This document shows positions 53,128 through 62,868 of a stretch of DNA of 64,000 nt, piece by piece; positions within the stretch are counted from its first letter, which is position 1; each line of letters begins with the position of its first letter. The translations under genes and the position numbers were made by a program. Under the pieces are notes generated by a model. That model worked only from the letters and a program-made list of their open reading frames with translations. It was not told the origin of the DNA and did not search any database. The DNA comes from an uncultured Ruminococcus sp. Its GTDB lineage: Bacteria > Bacillota > Clostridia > Oscillospirales > Acutalibacteraceae. The stretch covers positions 26,207 through 90,206 of the forward strand of contig CAJODM010000012.1 in assembly GCA_905233755.1 (NCBI GenBank). Reading direction: 5' to 3'.

Positions 53128-53367
53128 ATGAGACTCGACAAGTATCTCAAGGTGAGCCGCATCATCAAGCGGCGCACCGTCGCCAACGAGGTATGCGACG
53201 CCGGCAAGGCGGTCGTCAACGGCCGACCCGCCCGCGCGTCCTATGATGTGAAGGTCGGCGATATCATCGAGCTGAACTTCGAGACCCGCTCGGTGCGGTT
53301 TCGTGTCGAGAAGGTCGCCGATACCGTCCGCAAGGAGGACGCCGATTCGATGTACACCCCGCTCTAG
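53128..53367 (+). CDS. rqcP: RqcP (YabO-like) S4-domain protein
   Basis: 79-residue S4 RNA-binding protein: MRLDKYLKVSRIIKRRTVANEVCDAGKAVVNGR. RqcP helps poly-alanine tailing in bacterial ribosome quality control together with RqcH; the gene order (mazG, rqcP, yabP, yabQ, divIC) is that of Bacillus yabNOPQ-divIC. Ribosome site TTGGAGGA. Confidence 0.93.
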   Translation: MRLDKYLKVSRIIKRRTVANEVCDAGKAVVNGRPARASYDVKVGDIIELNFETRSVRFRVEKVADTVRKEDADSMYTPL

Positions 53368-53444
53368 GAATCTATCTATCGCGTATCTTTTTGAGCTGCC
53401 TGCCATATAATCTATTGATATAGGTTATAAGGCAGGTATTGTTT

Positions 53445-53720
53445 ATGCAGGAATCATCGAAGAAACCGTCACCCCACACCCTCACCCTGACCGACCGGCA
53501 GTCGCTGACCCTCACCGGCGTCGTCGACGTCCCCGGGTTTGACGAGGAGACGATCCATATCAAGCTCGATTCCGGTACGCTCGTCGTCAAGGGCGCTTCC
53601 CTTCATATCAACAAGCTGAGCTTGGACTCGGGCGACGTCTGTATCGACGGCGTGGTCAACTCGCTGCAGTATCTCTCATCACCCTCCGGTAAGAGCGTGC
53701 GCTCGCGGATCTTCCGGTGA
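53445..53720 (+). CDS. yabP: Sporulation protein YabP
   Basis: 91 residues of the YabP family: LTLTDRQSLTLTGVVDVPGFDEETI and ITKLSLDSGDV-like segment INKLSLDSGDVCIDG. Required for cortex formation with YabQ in Bacillus. The ATG at 53445 lies eight bases after AAGGCAGG; a TTG at 53439 is too close to it. Overlaps yabQ by one base (TGATG). Confidence 0.9.
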   Translation: MQESSKKPSPHTLTLTDRQSLTLTGVVDVPGFDEETIHIKLDSGTLVVKGASLHINKLSLDSGDVCIDGVVNSLQYLSSPSGKSVRSRIFR

Positions 53721-54262
53721 TGTGGCTCTCGCTGTCGGATCAGACGATCTACTTCCTCTCGTCGCTGGTGTTCGGCGCGGTGCTGGGGGTGCTGTATGAT
53801 CTGCTGCGGCTCTCTCGCGCGCTGACGCATCCTTCGACACGCGGCGTGATCGTCGGCGATATCCTGTTCTGTACGCTGTGCGGGATGCTGACGGCGCTGT
53901 TCTCGATTCCGTATAACTTCGGCGAGGTGCGGCTGTTCATTATCCTCGGCGAGGGGGTCGGGTTTCTCCTGTATCGTCTGACCATCGGTACGCTGACGCC
54001 AAAGCTCTTTTTGCCGCTGTCACGGTTTCTGCGTCTTGTGGTGAAAAAAAGTTTAGAAATTCTGACAAAAATTTATACTTTTCTATTGAAAAGCACCCGA
54101 TTTGTGGTGTATAATGTAGTTGGATTATTATACAAACTACTACATCTGGTGCATCCACCATCTGAGGAGCCCACCCATGAGCGAGAAGAACCGTCCCCTC
54201 GACGTCACCCCCGACGTCATCGGATCCGACGAACCCGAAACAACCGCAAAACCCACCAGTAA
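53720..54262 (+). CDS. yabQ: Spore cortex protein YabQ
   Basis: 180 residues: three to four hydrophobic segments in the first 90 residues (including VFGAVLGVLYDLLRLSR, typical of YabQ), then a basic helical tail. The last 28 codons overlap divIC in another frame (86 bases), giving an Arg/His-rich end that is probably shaped by the overlap. A GTG three bases upstream is an alternative start. Mother-cell membrane protein needed for cortex in Bacillus. Confidence 0.88.
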   Translation: MWLSLSDQTIYFLSSLVFGAVLGVLYDLLRLSRALTHPSTRGVIVGDILFCTLCGMLTALFSIPYNFGEVRLFIILGEGVGFLLYRLTIGTLTPKLFLPLSRFLRLVVKKSLEILTKIYTFLLKSTRFVVYNVVGLLYKLLHLVHPPSEEPTHEREEPSPRRHPRRHRIRRTRNNRKTHQ

Positions 54263-54551
54263 GCGCACCCGACGCCTTGCGTTCGTTGCGCTGTATGTGG
54301 TTGTGTTCATATTTGCCATCTATGCCGTTGTGACCCTTGTCGGGCTGCACTCCCAGATACAGGAGCGCCGCACCGAACTCGAGGAGCTGCAGGGCGAGAT
54401 CATCGTCCAGGAGATCAAGAACGACGAGATGAGCAAGCTGTATAACTACACGGATGATGAGTTCTCCGACTATGTGGAGCAGATCGCCCGCGACGACCTC
54501 GACTATGTGAAGTCGGGGGAGAGGGTGTTTGTCAACGTATCGGGCGACTGA
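54177..54551 (+). CDS. divIC: DivIC/FtsB septum formation protein
   Basis: 124 residues: a cytoplasmic N-tail, one transmembrane helix (about 37-58), and a coiled coil (residues about 60-90, QIQERRTELEELQGEIIVQEIKNDE), then the conserved YTDDEFSDYVEQIARDDLDYVKSGERVFV end. Part of the FtsL/DivIC divisome subcomplex. GAGGAG precedes the ATG. The start lies inside yabQ. Confidence 0.92.
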   Translation: MSEKNRPLDVTPDVIGSDEPETTAKPTSKRTRRLAFVALYVVVFIFAIYAVVTLVGLHSQIQERRTELEELQGEIIVQEIKNDEMSKLYNYTDDEFSDYVEQIARDDLDYVKSGERVFVNVSGD

Positions 54552-54591
54552 TTATATTTCTAAATAAGAATTTTAAGGGGTTTTTTACTGA

Positions 54592-55074
54592 ATGTCATTG
54601 AAAGTCGGCACCATTGTCAACGGTAAGGTTACCGGTATCACCGGTTTCGGCGCGTTTGTCGAGACCGAAAGCGGCGAGAAGGGGATGATCCATATCTCCG
54701 AGATTTCCCGCTCCTACGTCGAGGACATCAAGGCGGTCCTCAAGCTCGGACAAGCTGTCACCGCCAAGGTCATCTCCGTCTCGAATGACGGCAAAATCGC
54801 CCTGTCGATCAAGCAGCTCGATTCCGCCGACAAGGGCGACAAGTCCAAGAAGCCCTACAAGAAGTCCGAGAAGCCGAAGCCCCGTTATGAGAAGTATAAG
54901 CCCGCACCCGCGGTGACCTCTCCCGGCGACTATGAGTGGGAGAGCAGCCGCAACAGCGGAACCTTCGAGGACATGATGTCGAAGTTCAAGCGCACCTCCG
55001 AGGACAAGATGTCCGACCTGAAACGTGGAGAAAGCCGCGGCTATTCCCGTCGGGGTGGCAGCGGAAGAAAATAA
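54592..55074 (+). CDS. yabR: S1-domain RNA-binding protein (YabR-like)
   Basis: 160 residues: N-terminal S1 domain (1-75; VGTIVNGKVTGITGFGAFVETESGEKGMIHISEIS), then a Lys/Pro/Tyr-rich disordered tail and a basic RGYSRRGGSGRK end. Equivalent to Bacillus yabR, located after divIC. Its leader contains a TTCT-N5-AGAA motif (54558-54570) and a GGGG-T6 stretch as ribosome site. Confidence 0.9.
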   Translation: MSLKVGTIVNGKVTGITGFGAFVETESGEKGMIHISEISRSYVEDIKAVLKLGQAVTAKVISVSNDGKIALSIKQLDSADKGDKSKKPYKKSEKPKPRYEKYKPAPAVTSPGDYEWESSRNSGTFEDMMSKFKRTSEDKMSDLKRGESRGYSRRGGSGRK

Positions 55075-55103
55075 TCCTATAGCATGACAAAGGAGACATC
55101 ACT

Positions 55104-55637
55104 ATGAACATTACCTATACCGCGAGAAAGGTAACGCTCCGCGACAACTTCAAGCAGCGCGTCGAGAAGAAGCTGAAGAAATTCGACAAGATCTTCTCCG
55201 ATGACGCGACGGCGAACGTGGTCGTCACCCTTGACAAGAACTCTCAGACCGTTGAGATCACCATCCGCGATAACCAGATGGTCTACAGAGCCGAGAAGAC
55301 GATGCTCGAGATGAACGATGCGCTCGACAAGTGTATCGACGTGCTCGGCCGCCAGCTCCGCAAGAACAAGTCCCGCCTTGAGAAGCGGCTGCGCAGCGGC
55401 TCGATCGAGGAGCTCACCGCCCCCGTCGAGGAGCCGGTCGTCGAGGACGAGTTCGAGATCGTCCGCACCAAGTCCATCCCCGTCAAGCCCATCTCGGTCG
55501 AGGAGGCGATCCTTCAGATGAACATGGTCGGCCACAAGTTCTATATGTTCACCGACGCTGATTCCGGCGAGATCAACGTCGTCTATGTCCGCGACGACGG
55601 CGCCTATGGGCTGCTGCGGCCCACCGTGGACGAGTAA
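55104..55637 (+). CDS. hpf: Long-form ribosome hibernation promoting factor
   Basis: 177 residues: N-terminal HPF/YfiA domain (1-95) which sits in the mRNA/tRNA channel, a linker, and the C-terminal dimerisation domain (KPISVEEAILQMNMVGHKFYMFTDADSGEINVVYVRDDGAYGLL) that joins 70S ribosomes into 100S. The ribosome site AAAGGAG is strong. A palindrome copy and a terminator follow. Confidence 0.96.
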   Translation: MNITYTARKVTLRDNFKQRVEKKLKKFDKIFSDDATANVVVTLDKNSQTVEITIRDNQMVYRAEKTMLEMNDALDKCIDVLGRQLRKNKSRLEKRLRSGSIEELTAPVEEPVVEDEFEIVRTKSIPVKPISVEEAILQMNMVGHKFYMFTDADSGEINVVYVRDDGAYGLLRPTVDE

Positions 55638-55660
55638 CGATATATTTCTTTGTTAGAATT

Positions 55661-55690
55661 AAACGGGAGCATTGTCTGCTCCCGTTTTTG
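55661..55690 (+). terminator. Terminator after hpf
   Basis: Perfect 11-bp stem AAACGGGAGCA/TGCTCCCGTTT, TTGTC loop, T5 tail. A TTCT-N5-AGAA copy (55646-55658) lies just before it. Confidence 0.9.
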
Positions 55691-55715
55691 TATGTCGAAA
55701 AACTTTCCTATTTCC

Positions 55716-55744
55716 TTGCAAATGTACGATGATTGTGCTATGAT
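55716..55744 (+). promoter_or_regulatory. Promoter of the second LRR-dockerin gene
   Basis: TTGCAA, 17-base spacer, extended -10 TGC-TATGAT. Confidence 0.7.
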
Positions 55745-55779
55745 GATGTCAGTATTTGCAGGATAAGGAGATATCCGAT

Positions 55780-56901
55780 ATGTGCAAGAGGTTTTTTTCG
55801 GCGGCGATTGTTGTATCGCTGCTGTTGATGATGTTCGCGGTCGTACCGGCGGCGTCCGCGCTGACGTCGGGCGACTATAGCTATGTTGTGAAGGACGACG
55901 GCACCGCGCGGATCACCGACTACTCCGGCAGCGCCGAGACGCTCGTCATCCCGTCGCGCCTCGGCGGGTACACCGTTAGCGAGATCGGCGAGGACGCGTT
56001 CGGGTTCTCCTATACCCTGCGGGATGTGACGATCCCCGACACCGTCCGTGTCATCGACGCGCTTGCGTTCGAGTACTGTGACAGCATCACGAGCGTCACA
56101 TTCGGCAGCGGCGTCGAGCAGATCGGCGAGAGCGCGTTCTGGTTCTGCATGGCGCTGACCGAGATCACCCTTCCCGATTCGCTATGCGAGATGGGGGACT
56201 GGGTGTTCTCCGGATGCTCTGCTCTTTCTGAGATCGACTTTCCCGATCAGGCGGTTCGGATCGGCTCCTATGTCTTTGAGGATACCGCATGGTATCTCTC
56301 TCAGCCCGCGGGGCTGATCTTCGCCGGACAGACGCTCTATACCGTCAAGGGTGACTGTCCTGCGTCGGTCACGATCCCCGACGGCACGCTGGCGATCGCC
56401 GACAGCGCGTTCAGCGCGCGCACCGCGCTGACTTCGGTCACAATCCCCGACTCGGTGCGGATTATCGGATGGGCGGCGTTCTATGGCTGTACGGGGCTGT
56501 CTGATGTCTATATCCCCGACACGGTCGAGTTTATCGGCGAGCTGGCGTTTGGCTACTGCAACACACGCGACAGCAGCGGCAAGGTCGTTCGCTCGGCGAT
56601 AGAGGGATTCGGTATTACAGCGAACGTCAATACCGCCGCCGAGAGCTATGCTGCGAATAGCGGCATCGGCTTCTCTGCGCTCAACGAGACGACAATCCTC
56701 GGTGACGCCGACAACGACTATCTCGTGTCGATCGACGATGTCACGCTCATTCAGCGGGTGCTGGCGAATTTGGCGTCTGATCCGTTCGACAGGATCAGCC
56801 GTCACGGCGACGTCTCTGCCGACGGGCTGGACATCACTGACGCCACCTATATCCAGCAGTACCTCGCGCACTATACCGTCCGCTACGCTATCGGCAAATA
56901 G
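55780..56901 (+). CDS. Secreted LRR protein with C-terminal type I dockerin (second copy)
   Basis: 373 residues: signal peptide (about 1-27, ending AASA), BspA-like LRR_5 repeats (IGEDAFGFSYTLRDVTIPDTV units) to about residue 300, then two dockerin loops, DADNDYLVSIDDVTLIQR and GDVSADGLDITDATYIQQ. Shorter than the copy at 12.1 kb and with diverged repeats. The ATG at 55780 has AAGGAGA eight bases upstream. It has its own promoter and is probably monocistronic. Likely displayed by cohesin binding (inference). Confidence 0.9.
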   Translation: MCKRFFSAAIVVSLLLMMFAVVPAASALTSGDYSYVVKDDGTARITDYSGSAETLVIPSRLGGYTVSEIGEDAFGFSYTLRDVTIPDTVRVIDALAFEYCDSITSVTFGSGVEQIGESAFWFCMALTEITLPDSLCEMGDWVFSGCSALSEIDFPDQAVRIGSYVFEDTAWYLSQPAGLIFAGQTLYTVKGDCPASVTIPDGTLAIADSAFSARTALTSVTIPDSVRIIGWAAFYGCTGLSDVYIPDTVEFIGELAFGYCNTRDSSGKVVRSAIEGFGITANVNTAAESYAANSGIGFSALNETTILGDADNDYLVSIDDVTLIQRVLANLASDPFDRISRHGDVSADGLDITDATYIQQYLAHYTVRYAIGK

Positions 56902-56962
56902 CTATCATAGCATATAACATCATCACCGCCCCTGCGTGAATGCAGAGGCGGTGATTTCTTCT

Positions 56963-57595
56963 TTATCTGTTGTTCTCGTTGATGCGGTAGCACAGCGTCA
57001 TGAGACTGTCGCCCATGTGCACGTTCTCGACCACCGTATCGGCGTATTTCTTCGCGATGTCAAAGTGGCTGAAGTTCCAGTAGTTGCGGATGCCTAAGCG
57101 ATACAACTGCTCGACCAGCGGCTCTACGCTGTCCTTGGGCAGCGAGAGGAACGCGGTATCCACCTCATGCTCCAGCAGATACCCCTCGAGCTGCTCGTCG
57201 CTCTGCACCGTGATCCCGCGCAGCATCGTGCCGATGAGCCGGTGATCCTTCTCGAAAATACCGACCAGCCGGAACCCCAGCTCCTCAAAGTTCATGTGCG
57301 TGGCGATCGCCCTGCCCATGTTCCCCGCGCCGAGGAGCACGGCGTTATGCAGGTGCTGCAACCCGAGGATCCTGCCGATCTCGTCCTTCAGCGAGCTGAC
57401 CGAGTAGCCGTAGCCCTGCTGACCGAACCCGCCGAAGCAGTTGAGATCCTGCCTCACCTGAGAGGCGGTCGAGCTCATCACCGACGAGAGCTTGGTGGAG
57501 CTGATCTTGTCCACGCCCGCGCGCTCGAGCTCCGAGAGGAACCGATAGTAGCGCGGCAGCCGCCGGATCACCTGGATAGAGATGTTCTTCGCCAT
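56963..57595 (-). CDS. rex: Redox-sensing transcriptional repressor Rex
   Basis: 210 residues: N-terminal winged helix (IQVIRRLPRYYRFLSELERAGVDKISSTKLSSVM, SQVRQDLNCFGGFGQQGYGY) and a Rossmann domain for NADH/NAD+ (AVLLGAGNMGRAIATH), then the C-terminal domain-swap helix region. Rex releases DNA at high NADH. Its ATG shares one base with the icd stop (TGATG), so it is cotranslated with icd, and a Rex-like operator sits at the operon promoter. Confidence 0.95.
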   Translation of the reverse strand: MAKNISIQVIRRLPRYYRFLSELERAGVDKISSTKLSSVMSSTASQVRQDLNCFGGFGQQGYGYSVSSLKDEIGRILGLQHLHNAVLLGAGNMGRAIATHMNFEELGFRLVGIFEKDHRLIGTMLRGITVQSDEQLEGYLLEHEVDTAFLSLPKDSVEPLVEQLYRLGIRNYWNFSHFDIAKKYADTVVENVHMGDSLMTLCYRINENNR

Positions 57596-58806
57596 CACAT
57601 CGCCTCGCACAGCCGGCTTGCGACCGCGTCGAGGAACAATTCGGTACTGACCTTCTGTTTGTTCTCGAGGGAGCTTAGCAGATACAGGTCGCCGGTCATC
57701 ACGCCGCTTTCGATGGTGTCGATGGTCGCCTTCTCGAGCCGATCGGCGAACGCCGACAGCTCCGGCAGCTCGTCGAGCTCGCCGCGCTTTCTCAGCGCGC
57801 CGCTCCATGCAAAGATGGTCGCAACCGAGTTGGTCGATGTCTCTTCACCCTTGAGATGCTTGTAGTAGTGGCGCTGAACCGTGCCGTGCGCCGCCTCGTA
57901 TTCATACACGCCGTCGGGCGATACGAGCACCGACGTCATCATCGCCAGCGACCCGAACGCGGTGGCGATCATATCGCTCATCACGTCGCCGTCATAGTTC
58001 TTGCACGCCCAGATATAGCCGCCGGACGAGCGGATAACGCGCGCTACGGCGTCGTCGATGAGGGTATAGAAGTATTCGATACCCGCCTGTTCAAATTTCT
58101 GTCGATATTCGGTCTCGTATATTTCCGCGAAAATATCCTTGAACGTATGGTCGTATTTCTTCGAGATGGTGTCCTTGGTCGCAAACCATATATCGAGCCC
58201 TTGGTCGAGCGCATAGTTGAAGCACGCCCGCGCAAACGATGCGATAGAGGCGTCGAGGTTATGCATCCCCTGGATGATGCCGTCGCCGCTCTTAAAGTCG
58301 AAGATCAGCTCTCGGCTCTCTTCACCGTTCTCGTCGGTAACGCACAGCTCGGCTTTCGATCCTTTCTGTACCTTCATCTCGGTGTTCTTGTACACGTCGC
58401 CATACGCGTGACGCGCGATACAGATGGGGCGGGTCCAGCTCGGGATATAGGGGGTGATGCCCTTGACGAGGATCGGCGCGCGGAACACCGTGCCGTCGAG
58501 GATGGCGCGGATGGTACCGTTCGGCGACTTCCACATCTCCTTGAGGTGGTACTCGTCCATGCGCGCGGCGTTCGGGGTGATCGTGGCGCACTTGACCGCG
58601 ACGCCGTATTTCTTCGTTGCCTCTGCCGAGTCTACCGTGACCTGATCGTCGGTCTCGTTGCGATACTCGAGCCCCAGGTCATAGTACTCGGTTTTCAGGT
58701 CGACAAAGGGGAGGATCAGCTTCTCCTTGAGCATCTGCCATATGATGCGGGTCATCTCGTCGCCGTCCATCTCGACGAGCGGGGTTTTCATCCGGATTCT
58801 AGACAT
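57595..58806 (-). CDS. icd: NADP-dependent isocitrate dehydrogenase
   Basis: 403 residues of the homodimeric, eukaryote-like NADP-IDH subfamily (short [23 protein letters not shown] start, [20 protein letters not shown] substrate loop, [22 protein letters not shown]). Makes 2-oxoglutarate for glutamate synthesis. GGAGGTAACC precedes the ATG at 58806. Downstream of the aconitase gene, upstream of rex. Confidence 0.95.
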   Translation of the reverse strand: MSRIRMKTPLVEMDGDEMTRIIWQMLKEKLILPFVDLKTEYYDLGLEYRNETDDQVTVDSAEATKKYGVAVKCATITPNAARMDEYHLKEMWKSPNGTIRAILDGTVFRAPILVKGITPYIPSWTRPICIARHAYGDVYKNTEMKVQKGSKAELCVTDENGEESRELIFDFKSGDGIIQGMHNLDASIASFARACFNYALDQGLDIWFATKDTISKKYDHTFKDIFAEIYETEYRQKFEQAGIEYFYTLIDDAVARVIRSSGGYIWACKNYDGDVMSDMIATAFGSLAMMTSVLVSPDGVYEYEAAHGTVQRHYYKHLKGEETSTNSVATIFAWSGALRKRGELDELPELSAFADRLEKATIDTIESGVMTGDLYLLSSLENKQKVSTELFLDAVASRLCEAM

Positions 58807-58817
58807 GGTTACCTCCG

Positions 58818-60746
58818 TTATTTCGATGTGGTGTAGTTGAGCAGCCCGCCCGAGAGGATGATCTCTTTCTGGCGGTCGGTCAGGATACACCTGGTTTGGA
58901 TTTCTGTGTTCTTCGTCTTGTTGACGACGGTGACGGTGTCGCCGTTTTTGATCTGGGCGCGCACATCGTCGATCACGATCTGGTCGCCCAGCGCAACGGT
59001 GTCATAGTCGCTCTCATCGACAAACTCGAGCGGGATGATACCGGCGTTGATGAGGTTTGCGCGGTGGATGCGGGCGAACGACTTCACCAGCACCGCCTTG
59101 ACGCCCAGATACAGCGGCGCGAGCGCGGCGTGCTCGCGCGACGAGCCCTGACCGTAGTTAGAGCCGCCGACGATGATCGACGCGCCGAGCATCTTGGCGC
59201 GCGCGGGGAACTCGCTGTCACATACCGTAAAGCAGTATTCCGAGATCGCCGGGATGTTGGAGCGCAGCGGCAGGATCTTCGCGCCGGCGGGCATGATATG
59301 GTCGGTGGTGATGTTGTCCTCGACCTTCAGCGCACAGGTGACGTTCAGCTCCTTTGGCAGCGCGGTCGTCTGGGGGAACTCCTTGATGTTCGGGCCGCGC
59401 AGCACCTCGATCTGATCCATCTGATCGATAGGCGCGGGCTCGATGATCATGTTGTCGTTGATGAGGAACCGCGCGGGCATCTCGACCGTGTAGCCGTCCG
59501 AGAACTTTCTCGGGTCGGTGATGACGCCCGTCAGCGCCGATACCGCCGCGACCTCGGGCGATACCAGATAGATATCCGCGTCCTTGGTTCCGCTGCGTCC
59601 CAGGAAGTTGCGGTTGAACGTGCGCAGCGACACGCCCTTCGAGTTGGGCGACTGACCCATCCCGATACACGGGCCGCACGCGCTTTCGAGGATCCGTGCG
59701 CCGGCGTCGATGAGGTCGGACAGCGCGCCGTTCTGCGCGAGCATATTGAGCACCTGCTTCGAGCCCGGGGCGATCGCGAGCGATACGTTATCGGCGACGG
59801 TCCTGCCCTTGAGGATATGCGCGACCTTCATCAGGTCGGTGTAGCTGGAGTTGGTGCACGAGCCGATGCAGACCTGGTTGATCGGCATCCCCTCGAGCTC
59901 TGTAACGGGCTTTACCGCGTCGGGCGAGTGGGGACACGCCGCGAGCGGCTGCAGGGAGCTTAGGTCAATCGTGATGACTTCGTCATATACCGCGTCGTCG
60001 TCCGCATGTAGCTCGGTATAGTCCTCTTCGCGTCCCTGAGCTAAGAGGAACGCGCGGGTGTTCTCATCCGAGGGGAAGATCGAGGTCGTCGCGCCCAGCT
60101 CTGCGCCCATGTTGGTGACGGTGGCGCGCTGGGGGACAGAGAGCGACCTGACGCCTTGTCCCGAGTACTCGATGATCTTGCCCACGCCGCCCTTGACGGA
60201 CAGGATGCGCAGCACCTCAAGGATGATATCCTTCGCCGAGACGTTCTCCTGAAGCGCGCCGGTAAGCTCTACGTTTACGATCTTCGGCATGGTGATATAG
60301 TATTCGCCGCCGCCCATCGCGACCGCGACATCCAGCCCGCCTGCGCCGATGGCGAGCATCCCGATGCCGCCGCCGGTGGGAGTATGGCTGTCCGATCCGA
60401 TGAGCGTCTTTCCGGGGACGCCAAACCGCTCGAGGTGTACCTGATGACAGATCCCGTTGCCCGGCCGCGAGAAGTAGATCCCGTGCTTCTTGCATACCGT
60501 CTGGATGAACCGGTGATCGTCGGCGTTCTCGAAGCCGGTCTGCAGTGTGTTGTGGTCGATGTAGGCGACCGATCGCTCGGTACGCACGCGGTCGATCCCC
60601 ATCGCCTCGAACTCGAGGTAGGCCATGGTGCCGGTCGCGTCCTGGGTCAGCGTCTGGTCGATCCTCAGCCCGATATCGGTGCCCTTGACCATCTTCCCGG
60701 TGACGAGGTGATTTTTGATGATTTTTTCAGCTAGTGTCAGTCCCAT
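58818..60746 (-). CDS. acn: Aconitate hydratase
   Basis: 642 residues of the short aconitase type (AcnA-like, near the mitochondrial/homoaconitase branch). Iron-sulfur cysteines: [10 protein letters not shown] and [35 protein letters not shown], and the C-terminal swivel domain [22 protein letters not shown]. Converts citrate to isocitrate. The ATG at 60746 has CGGAGGAAC upstream. First gene of acn-icd-rex. Confidence 0.95.
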   Translation of the reverse strand: MGLTLAEKIIKNHLVTGKMVKGTDIGLRIDQTLTQDATGTMAYLEFEAMGIDRVRTERSVAYIDHNTLQTGFENADDHRFIQTVCKKHGIYFSRPGNGICHQVHLERFGVPGKTLIGSDSHTPTGGGIGMLAIGAGGLDVAVAMGGGEYYITMPKIVNVELTGALQENVSAKDIILEVLRILSVKGGVGKIIEYSGQGVRSLSVPQRATVTNMGAELGATTSIFPSDENTRAFLLAQGREEDYTELHADDDAVYDEVITIDLSSLQPLAACPHSPDAVKPVTELEGMPINQVCIGSCTNSSYTDLMKVAHILKGRTVADNVSLAIAPGSKQVLNMLAQNGALSDLIDAGARILESACGPCIGMGQSPNSKGVSLRTFNRNFLGRSGTKDADIYLVSPEVAAVSALTGVITDPRKFSDGYTVEMPARFLINDNMIIEPAPIDQMDQIEVLRGPNIKEFPQTTALPKELNVTCALKVEDNITTDHIMPAGAKILPLRSNIPAISEYCFTVCDSEFPARAKMLGASIIVGGSNYGQGSSREHAALAPLYLGVKAVLVKSFARIHRANLINAGIIPLEFVDESDYDTVALGDQIVIDDVRAQIKNGDTVTVVNKTKNTEIQTRCILTDRQKEIILSGGLLNYTTSK

Positions 60747-60803
60747 ATGTTCCTCCGTTCTGCCGCCAAAGCTGCGGCCGAAATAGTATCTATCTGTGAA
60801 AAG

Positions 60804-60828
60804 GCGGCGCACAGGTAGCGACCTGCGC
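60804..60828 (-). promoter_or_regulatory. Attenuator-like hairpin in the acn leader
   Basis: On the minus strand the leader RNA can form GGCGCAGGT/ACCTG-GCGCC (9-bp stem with a two-base bulge) followed by GCCTTTT. Could terminate early or simply structure the leader. Confidence 0.35.
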
Positions 60829-60845
60829 CTCGCCGGTACTTCGGG

Positions 60846-60863
60846 TTGTTAAAATATACACAA
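60846..60863. promoter_or_regulatory. Candidate Rex operator
   Basis: TTGTTAAAATATACACAA, close to the palindromic Rex consensus TTGT-GAA/TAA-N4-TTA/TTC-ACAA. It lies just after the -10 box (60867-60872) of the acn promoter, so a bound repressor would block RNA polymerase. Rex is the third gene of the same operon. Confidence 0.75.
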
Positions 60864-60866
60864 TCT

Positions 60867-60895
60867 ATTATACATCCTCTGTGTTATAAAGTAAA
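60867..60895 (-). promoter_or_regulatory. Promoter of acn-icd-rex
   Basis: Minus strand: TTTACT (60895-60890), a 17-base spacer, exact TATAAT (60872-60867). Confidence 0.75.
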
Positions 60896-60962
60896 GCAAA
60901 TATTCATTTGACAAATCTGCGCTTTTTCGGTCAAAATCAACATAGTATTCCGGCTGTAACCG

Positions 60963-60971
60963 TGCTATAAT
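60963..60971 (+). promoter_or_regulatory. Extended -10 promoter of typA
   Basis: TGC-TATAAT with no clear -35 hexamer, about 31 bases before the start codon. Confidence 0.6.
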
Positions 60972-61001
60972 AACTACTGGTATAGAAGAAAGGTGAACGG
61001 T

Positions 61002-62828
<1,827 letters not shown>

Positions 62829-62868
62829 CCCTCTCAGCCCACCGCTGAGCCGCCTATCCGCTATTGAT

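Noticed and set aside
55693-55699. Second TGTCGAA (0A-box core) upstream of the LRR-dockerin gene
   Set aside because: A 7-base site is expected several times by chance in this window, and no other evidence links the gene to Spo0A.
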